6,223 nucleotides of DNA from contig CAUDEL010000083.1 in NCBI GenBank assembly GCA_958448555.1, forward strand, positions 1-6,223. Direction: 5' to 3'. A program made the translations under genes and the position numbers. The notes under the pieces were generated by a model. It did no database searches, was not told the DNA's origin, and was given only the letters and a program-made list of their open reading frames with translations. This DNA is from Limiplasma sp958448555 (GTDB lineage Bacteria > Bacillota > Clostridia > Christensenellales > Aristaeellaceae). Each line of letters starts with the position of its first letter. The first letter of the stretch is position 1. Below are positions 1-4,733 of this stretch, in pieces.

Positions 1-288
1 GGTGCGGCCGCGCCGCCCCCGCTGCGCATCCCCCCCGCGTCCGCGCCGCCATCGCTGCGCATCCCCCCCGCGTCCGCGCCGCCACCGCTGTGCATCCTCC
101 CCCGCGTCCGCGCCGCCACCGCTGTGCATCCTCCCCCGCGTCCGCGCCGCCATCGCTGCGCATCCCCCCCGCGTCCGCGCCGCCATCGCTGCGCATCCCC
201 CGCATCCGCGCCGCCATCGCTGTGCATCCTCCCCCGCGTCCGCGCCGCCATCGCTGCGCATCCCCCCCCCGCGTCCGCGCCGTCACCG
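1..288. repeat. C-rich tandem repeat, unit about 33 bp, roughly eight copies, upstream of the operon promoter
   Basis: Full units begin with CGCGTCCGCGCCGCC (CGCAT in one) at 36, 69, 103, 137, 170, 201 and 235, so their lengths are 33, 34, 34, 33, 31, 34 and 35 bp. A degenerate copy lies at 1-35 and a truncated one at 270-288. Two versions of the second half exist: type A has ATCGCTGCGCATC followed by a pure C run (units 1, 4, 5, 7), and type B has ACCGCTGTGCATCCTCCCC (units 2, 3). Unit 6 is a hybrid of both. Most length change is in the C run, which ranges from 5 to 9, as expected for slippage. All six frames lack stops here because of composition. Because unit length is not a constant multiple of three, the frame is scrambled from copy to copy, which argues against a coding repeat. 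Identical repeats without unique spacers exclude a CRISPR array. I see no gene in this stretch. The repeat may extend to the left of the window. Confidence 0.93.
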
Positions 289-309
289 GGCGGAAAGCGC
301 CGGTTTTTC

Positions 310-321
310 GGAAAATTTTCC
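310..321. promoter_or_regulatory. AT-rich 12-bp palindrome, possible UP element
   Basis: GGAAAATTTTCC is a perfect palindrome in an A/T-rich island that follows abruptly on the GC-rich repeat. Measured from the predicted start near 367 it covers about -57 to -46, which is where an RNA polymerase alpha-subunit UP element would sit. It could equally be a binding site for another regulator, or chance. The position and symmetry are seen; the role is inferred. Confidence 0.3.
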
Positions 322-331
322 CAAAACGGTA

Positions 332-360
332 TTGCCTTTGGCGGCAAAAAGGTGTACAAT
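332..360 (+). promoter_or_regulatory. Sigma-A-type promoter of the maltodextrin operon
   Basis: A -35 box TTGCCT (332-337, four of six consensus bases) and a -10 box TACAAT (355-360, five of six) are separated by exactly 17 bp. The predicted start is A367 or the base beside it, giving a leader of about 74 nt before the first gene. The two LacI-type operators start about 7 bp after this position, the usual place for a repressor that blocks initiation or early elongation. No better promoter is visible between the repeat and the first gene. Confidence 0.75.
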
Positions 361-373
361 GGATTCATCCCCT

Positions 374-389
374 CTGGAAACGTTTCCAG
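374..389. promoter_or_regulatory. LacI-family operator 1 (perfect 16-bp palindrome)
   Basis: CTGGAAACGTTTCCAG is perfectly symmetrical around a central CG at 381/382. A central CG with an AAACGTTT core is the hallmark of LacI-family operators, where the hinge-helix leucine inserts at the CG step. The core also fits the looser CcpA catabolite (cre) consensus TGNAANCGNWWNCA, so carbon-catabolite control by CcpA is an alternative or additional reading. The site lies just downstream of the predicted transcription start. The likeliest ligand is the LacI-type repressor encoded at 3696-4706. Confidence 0.82.
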
Positions 390-401
390 AAACGTTTCCA
401 G
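389..401. promoter_or_regulatory. LacI-family operator 2, overlapping operator 1
   Basis: A second GAAACGTTTC (389-398, perfect 10-bp palindrome, centre 393/394) follows with its centre 12 bp after the first. Its right flank repeats the CCAG end of operator 1 (398-401), but its left flank does not complete the symmetry, so it is probably the weaker site. The two sites share bases around 386-389, so two dimers would have to sit on different faces of the helix or compete. Confidence 0.65.
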
Positions 402-440
402 TCTAACCCGGAGAAAACAGAATATTAGGAGGAAAAGGTA

Positions 441-1832
441 ATGAAGAAGTTTCTTGCATTGGGACTTGCTGCCGTACTGCTGCTGTCGCTCCTGTCCGGC
501 TGCACCGCGCCCGCTGAGCCGCAGGACAGCGCCGACCCGTCCGTGACCGACGAGCCGGCCGGGAATGAGCCGGTCGAGGACGAGCCGGAGGCTGCCGCCG
601 GCGGTTCCGTCTACTACCTGAACTTCAAGCCCGAGCAGGACGCCCAGTGGCAGGAGCTGGCCGGGATCTACACCGAGGAAACCGGCGTGGCCGTCAAGGT
701 GGTCACCGCCGCCTCCGGCACCTACGAGACCATGCTCACCAGCGAGATGGCCAAGGACGAGGCGCCCACCATGTTCCAGGTCAACGGCCCCGTGGGCCTC
801 AACAGCTGGAAGGACTACTGCTACGACCTGTCCGGCTCCGCCCTCTACGGCGAGCTGACCAGCACCGACTACGCCCTGATGAACGGGGATGAGGTGGCCG
901 GCATCGCCTACGTCATCGAGTCCTACGGCATCATCGTCAACAAGACCCTGCTGCAGCAGGCCGGCTATGCCGTGGAGGACATCCAGTCCTTTGAGGATCT
1001 CAAGGCCGTGGCCGAGGACATCACCGCCCGCAAGGCCGAGCTGGGCTTCTCCGCCTTCACCTCCGCCGGCATGGACAGCTCCTCCGACTGGCGCTTCAAG
1101 ACCCACCTTGCCAACCTGCCCATCTACTTTGAGTATCAGGACAAGGGCATCGCGTCCACCGACGCCATCGAGGGCACCTATCTGGACAACTACCGCGCCA
1201 TGTGGGATCTGTACATCAACAACGCCACCTGTGATCCCGCCGAGCTCACCGCAAAGACGGCCAACGACGCCCTGAACGACTTTGTCACCGGGCAGGCCGT
1301 GTTCTATCAGAACGGCTCCTGGGAGTACGCCAACGTGGTGGGCGAAGGCAAGCTCACCGACGCCGACGTGACCATGATCCCCATCTACTTCGGCGTGGGC
1401 GACGAGGCCAACCAGGGCCTGTGCACCGGCTCGGAGAACTACTGGTGCGTCAACAAGAACGCCTCCGAGGAGGACATCCAGGCCACGCTGGACTTCATGT
1501 ACTGGTGCGTGACCGATGAGACCGCGCTGCAGGCCATCACCGGCGGCGCCGGCGCGATGCCTTCCGGCGAGGCGGGCATGGCCTTCGCCATCCCCTTCAA
1601 GGCCGCGCCCGAGTCCAGCAACCCCTTCGTGGCCCTGGATGCGCAGATGACCGCCGAGGGCAAGACGCCCATCAGCTGGAACTTCACCACCATGCCCTCT
1701 GAGGAGTGGAAGAACATGGTCGGTTCCGCCCTGGCCGTCTACGCCGCGGATCAGACCGACGAGAACTGGGCTGCCGTGGTGTCCGCCTTTGTGGACAACT
1801 GGGCGGCCGAGTACGCCCTGGCCAACGGCTGA
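441..1832 (+). CDS. Sugar ABC transporter substrate-binding lipoprotein (MalE-like, family 1)
   Basis: Captures a sugar outside the membrane and delivers it to the two permeases encoded downstream; maltose or malto-oligosaccharide is inferred from the neighbouring malQ. The 463-residue length is typical of family 1 (SBP_bac_1) binding proteins. Residues 1-20 form a lipoprotein signal peptide (KK, then a Leu/Ala-rich core) ending in the lipobox L18-S19-G20 before C21, which would be lipidated. Residues 22-54 are an acidic, proline-rich tether with repeated DEP/EP units, common in Gram-positive lipoproteins. The folded domain starts near 56 (SVYYLNF) and runs to the end, with tryptophans and tyrosines suited to stacking on sugars. 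The start is fixed by AGGAGG at 427-432, 8 nt before ATG. First gene of the operon, separated from the permeases by a terminator-like hairpin. Its few arginines (three, all CGC) and GCC/ACC/AAC-rich codons suggest high expression. Substrate specificity cannot be read with certainty. Confidence 0.92.
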   Translation: MKKFLALGLAAVLLLSLLSGCTAPAEPQDSADPSVTDEPAGNEPVEDEPEAAAGGSVYYLNFKPEQDAQWQELAGIYTEETGVAVKVVTAASGTYETMLTSEMAKDEAPTMFQVNGPVGLNSWKDYCYDLSGSALYGELTSTDYALMNGDEVAGIAYVIESYGIIVNKTLLQQAGYAVEDIQSFEDLKAVAEDITARKAELGFSAFTSAGMDSSSDWRFKTHLANLPIYFEYQDKGIASTDAIEGTYLDNYRAMWDLYINNATCDPAELTAKTANDALNDFVTGQAVFYQNGSWEYANVVGEGKLTDADVTMIPIYFGVGDEANQGLCTGSENYWCVNKNASEEDIQATLDFMYWCVTDETALQAITGGAGAMPSGEAGMAFAIPFKAAPESSNPFVALDAQMTAEGKTPISWNFTTMPSEEWKNMVGSALAVYAADQTDENWAAVVSAFVDNWAAEYALANG

Positions 1833-1866
1833 GGCGCGCGCTGAATAACCCGGACTCAACGGCTTT

Positions 1867-1907
1867 CCGGGGCCGCCGGAACGGATTCCGGCAGCCCCGG
1901 TTTTTTT
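1867..1907 (+). terminator. Intergenic hairpin with T-tract: partial terminator between binding protein and permeases
   Basis: Arms 1867-1881 and 1886-1900 pair over 15 positions with one mismatch (C1874 against A1893) around a 4-nt CGGA loop. Seven T residues (1901-1907) follow directly. This is a textbook intrinsic terminator, 34 nt after the binding-protein stop. No clear promoter lies between it and the permease gene at 1973, so some read-through is presumably needed. The usual meaning in ABC sugar operons is that the binding protein is made in excess over the membrane parts. The hairpin may also protect the upstream mRNA from 3' decay. Confidence 0.9.
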
Positions 1908-1958
1908 ACAGAAACCGACGGTACATGGAATAGGGATCGCGCGACGTAATCAAATGAA

Positions 1959-1965
1959 AAGGGGG
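1959..1965 (+). promoter_or_regulatory. Ribosome binding site deciding the TTG start of the first permease
   Basis: AAGGGGG lies 7 nt before the TTG at 1973. An in-frame TGA at 1955-1957 rules out any earlier start. The next in-frame start-type codon (GTG at 2009) would remove part of the first membrane helix. TTG is therefore the only start that fits. Confidence 0.75.
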
Positions 1966-1972
1966 ATCGGTT

Positions 1973-2824
1973 TTGGAGAAAGCCATCCGCAAATACTGGC
2001 CGATTTTTGTGCTGCCGACGCTGTTTGCCTTCATCATCGGCTTTATCATCCCGTTTATCCAGGGCGCCTACCTCGCGTTTTGTCAGTTCACCACGGTGAA
2101 GGACGCCTCCTTTATCGGCGTTTCCAACTTCATCCGCGCCGTCAGCGACGCCACCTTCACCCATGCGTTCTGGTACAACTGCGCGTTCGTCGTGGTAAGC
2201 ACCCTGACCATCAACGTCGGAGGGCTTGCGGTCGCCCTGATCCTCACGCGGGCGATCCGGGGCACCAACGCCTTCCGCACCGTGTTCTTCATGCCCAACC
2301 TGATCGGCGGCATCGTGCTGGGCTACATCTGGCAGATCCTGCTCAACTGCGTGCTCAGCCTGCTGGAGAAGCCCCTGCTGCAGCTGGACGCCACGGCGGG
2401 CTTCTGGGGCCTAGTGATCCTCATGTGCTGGCAGCAGATCGGCTACATGATGATCATCTACGTGGCGGGGCTGCAGAGCGTGCCCGACACCGTGATCGAA
2501 GCGGCGGAGATCGACGGCGCTTCCCGCTGGCAGACGTTCTGGAAGGTGACGTTCCCGATGCTCATGCCCTCCATCACCATCTGCCTGTTCCTGACGATCA
2601 CCAACAGCTTCAAGCTCTTTGACCAGAACATGGCCCTCACCGGCGGCCAGCCCGCGCACCAGAGCGAGCTGCTGGCCTACAACATCTATTATACCTTCTA
2701 TGGCCGCTCCGGGCCGCAGTGGCGCGGCATCGGCCAGGCCAAGGCGGTCATCTTCTGCGCGATCGTGGTGGCCATCGCCCTGATTCAGCTGCGAATGACC
2801 CGCAAAAAGGAGGTGCAGCAGTGA
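1973..2824 (+). CDS. Sugar ABC transporter permease, MalF/UgpA type (CUT1)
   Basis: One half of the membrane channel that passes the captured sugar inward. The product is 283 residues with a TTG start, a common size for clostridial CUT1 permeases, which lack the extra domain of E. coli MalF. Six membrane segments can be seen at about 10-30, 66-92, 101-124, 143-166, 198-216 and 252-272. The cytoplasmic EAA coupling loop, which docks on the ATPase, runs from E176 to P195 (EAAEIDGAS, then a Phe-rich stretch ending in FP) and matches the family pattern. The segment RTVFFMPNLIGGIVLGYIW (102-120) is also typical. The C-terminus is basic (RMTRKKEVQQ). Its stop codon overlaps the next gene's ATG by one base (TGATG), implying translational coupling and equal amounts of the two subunits. 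Substrate is inferred from the operon only. Confidence 0.93.
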   Translation: MEKAIRKYWPIFVLPTLFAFIIGFIIPFIQGAYLAFCQFTTVKDASFIGVSNFIRAVSDATFTHAFWYNCAFVVVSTLTINVGGLAVALILTRAIRGTNAFRTVFFMPNLIGGIVLGYIWQILLNCVLSLLEKPLLQLDATAGFWGLVILMCWQQIGYMMIIYVAGLQSVPDTVIEAAEIDGASRWQTFWKVTFPMLMPSITICLFLTITNSFKLFDQNMALTGGQPAHQSELLAYNIYYTFYGRSGPQWRGIGQAKAVIFCAIVVAIALIQLRMTRKKEVQQ

Positions 2825-3666
2825 TGAAGCGGAAAATGAGCGCGTCCAACCGCATCTGGAGCGTCGTGATGACCATCGTATGCGTCATCTACCTGTATCC
2901 CATCTTCATGGTGCTCTCAAACTCCCTGAAGGTGGAGAGCGCCATCAGCACCGGCACCGCCTTTGAGCTGCCCAATGCGCAGACCTTCGCGGGCCTGGCC
3001 AACTATGAGAACGCGATCGGCGCGCAGGGATTCCTGGCAAGCTTTTTCTATACCACGTTCATCACGGTTTCCTCCGTGCTGGCGATCCTGCTGTTCTGCT
3101 CCATGTTCGCATGGTACATCACGCGGGTAAACAACCTGTTCACAAAGGTTCTCTATCTGCTGTGCGCGTTCTCCATGGTGGTGCCGTTCCAGATGGTCAT
3201 GTTCACGCTCTCGAGCATGGCGGACACGCTGCGCCTGAACACGCCGTGGGTGCTCTGGGTCATCTATCTGGGCTTTGGCGCGGGGCTTGCGGTGTTCATG
3301 TTCTGCGGCTTCATGCGCAGCGTGCCGATCGATATGGAGGAGGCCTCCATGATCGACGGCTGCAACCCCATCCAGACCTATTTCCACATCGTGTTCCCCC
3401 TGCTGCGGCCCACCATGATCTCCGTGGCGATCCTGGAGGCCATGTGGATCTGGAACGACTACCTGCTGCCCACGCTGATCCTGGACATCCAGGACTACCG
3501 CACCATCGCCATGCTCATCCAGTTCTTCAAGGGCAGCTATGGGCGCGTGGAGATGGGGCCGATGATGGCCTGCATCATGCTGGCGATCCTCCCGATCGTC
3601 GTGATCTACCTGTTCGCGCAGAAGTATATCATCAAGGGCGTGGTAGCGGGCGCGGTGAAGGGCTGA
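2824..3666 (+). CDS. Sugar ABC transporter permease, MalG/UgpE type (CUT1)
   Basis: Second channel subunit, paired with the product of the gene before it. The product is 280 residues. Membrane segments are visible at about 11-32, 71-95, 107-128, 141-162, 195-215 and 250-270. The EAA loop covers E173 to P192 (EEASMIDGC, then an aromatic stretch ending in FP). The tail QKYIIKGVVAGAVKG is the usual MalG-family ending, so the gene is complete. ATG at 2824 overlaps the preceding stop (TGATG). AGGAGG at 2808-2813 inside the previous gene lies 10 nt before it. A GTG at 2821 with a 7-nt spacing is a possible alternative start adding one residue. C180 replaces the Ala most common after DG in the EAA loop, a minor variation. 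Function as a CUT1 permease is secure; the sugar is inferred. Confidence 0.93.
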   Translation: MKRKMSASNRIWSVVMTIVCVIYLYPIFMVLSNSLKVESAISTGTAFELPNAQTFAGLANYENAIGAQGFLASFFYTTFITVSSVLAILLFCSMFAWYITRVNNLFTKVLYLLCAFSMVVPFQMVMFTLSSMADTLRLNTPWVLWVIYLGFGAGLAVFMFCGFMRSVPIDMEEASMIDGCNPIQTYFHIVFPLLRPTMISVAILEAMWIWNDYLLPTLILDIQDYRTIAMLIQFFKGSYGRVEMGPMMACIMLAILPIVVIYLFAQKYIIKGVVAGAVKG

Positions 3667-3695
3667 CCTTCCCCCCGAGGAGCGCGCAAGGGAAC

Positions 3696-4706
3696 ATGAC
3701 GATCACAGATATTGCCCGGCTGTCCGGGTACGGGCTTGGCACCGTGTCCAGGGTGCTCAACAACCATCCGGACGTGAGCGAACGGGCCAAGGCGCGGGTG
3801 CTTGCGGTGGTGGAGCAGTACGGCTTTGAGCCCAACGCCAACGCAAGGCATCTGAAGATGCAGGCGCCGTCCGCCATCGCCGTGCTGGTCAAGGGGATGC
3901 AGAACCTGCTGTTTGCCGACATTCTGGAGCAGATACAGTCCCTGCTGCAGGGCAGCGGCGAGGAGGTCTACGTGGCCTATCTGGACGAGGACGAGGACGA
4001 GGTGCAGCACGCCCTGCGGCTGACGCAGCTGCGCCATCCCAAGGGCTTCCTCTTCCTCGGCGGCGACCTGGCCTGTTTCGCGGCGGAATTCTCCGGCGTC
4101 TCCGTGCCCGCCGTGCTGCTGACCAACGGCGCGCGGGAGCTCGGCTTCCCAAACCTCTCGAGCTTTACCACGCATGACGAGAGCGCGGCGGAGCAGGCGA
4201 TCGACTACCTGTACCAGCGCGGCCACCGGCGCATCCATGTGCTCGGCGGCAACCGCTCCAGCACGCAGATCAGCGCCCGGCGGCTGCTGGGGGTGCAGCG
4301 GGCCATGGAGCGCCACGGCCTGCCGTGCGAGCTGGAGCGGATTCATGAGCCGTGCCGCTATTCGATGGAGGACGGGTACCAGGGCGCCCGGCGGCTGCTC
4401 GAGCGCGACCCGGGCGTCACGGCGCTCTTCGCGCTCGGCGATGTGATCGCGCTCGGCGCGGTCCGGGCGATCCGGGACCTCGGGCTGCGGATTCCGGAGG
4501 ATATCTCGCTCATCGGCTACGACGGCACCGCGTTCAGCCGCTACTGCGTCCCCCGGCTGACGACCATCCGGCAGGACGCGGCGCAGCTGGCCCGGCGGGG
4601 GGTGCAGTCGCTTCTGGACAGCATCCAGCGGGCGGCGCCCCCGGTCCACGATTTCATCCCCCATGCGCTGCTGGAGCAGGAGAGCGTCTGCCCCCCGGCG
4701 CGGTAG
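3696..4706 (+). CDS. LacI-family transcriptional repressor of the operon (MalR-like)
   Basis: Cytoplasmic sugar-responsive regulator of 336 residues, full length for the family. Residues 2-23 form the helix-turn-helix (ITDIARLSG, then GTVSRVLNN), with L14-G15 at the base-reading positions. The hinge helix PNANARHLKM spans 46-55 and carries L53, the leucine expected to insert at the central CG of an operator. The periplasmic-binding-protein-like effector domain runs from about 59 to the end and includes IGYDGT with D276 (equivalent to the inducer-contacting Asp of LacI) and PRLTTIRQD after it. The stretch DEDEDE (about 95-100) is unusually acidic. The ATG at 3696 is chosen because the family N-terminus begins there. 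The frame stays open upstream only through overlap with the permease gene. Shine-Dalgarno candidates are GAGGAG (3677-3682, long spacing) and AAGGG (3688-3692, short spacing), both imperfect, consistent with low output. It probably binds the operators at 374-401 and represses its own operon. Confidence 0.92.
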   Translation: MTITDIARLSGYGLGTVSRVLNNHPDVSERAKARVLAVVEQYGFEPNANARHLKMQAPSAIAVLVKGMQNLLFADILEQIQSLLQGSGEEVYVAYLDEDEDEVQHALRLTQLRHPKGFLFLGGDLACFAAEFSGVSVPAVLLTNGARELGFPNLSSFTTHDESAAEQAIDYLYQRGHRRIHVLGGNRSSTQISARRLLGVQRAMERHGLPCELERIHEPCRYSMEDGYQGARRLLERDPGVTALFALGDVIALGAVRAIRDLGLRIPEDISLIGYDGTAFSRYCVPRLTTIRQDAAQLARRGVQSLLDSIQRAAPPVHDFIPHALLEQESVCPPAR

Positions 4707-4733
4707 TCCCCCCAAGAGAAAGGAACGCTGCCT

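Noticed and set aside
36..288. CRISPR-like array
   Set aside because: Units are contiguous and near-identical throughout, with no unique spacers and no cas gene.
1..290. Minus-strand open frame through the repeat with repeated G-rich run directly followed by ATG (for example GGAGGATG)
   Set aside because: The G run touches the ATG without spacing, the frame is not kept between units, and the product would be low complexity. A gene continuing left of the window cannot be excluded but is not supported.
2..441. Overlapping + strand open frames across the repeat, encoding Arg/Pro/Ala/His-rich peptides
   Set aside because: They exist because the C-rich repeat has no stops. Unit lengths of 31-35 bp shift the frame between copies, so no repeat peptide is preserved, and the frames run on through the promoter and operators.
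1905..1933. Possible promoter between terminator and permease gene (TTTACA followed by an A/T-containing stretch)
   Set aside because: The TTTACA is part of the terminator T-tract, and no acceptable -10 box is found 16-18 bp downstream.
3111..3695. Long N-terminal extension of the repressor frame into the second permease gene
   Set aside because: The extension is the permease read in another frame. The LacI-family N-terminus MTITDIARLSG begins exactly at 3696.
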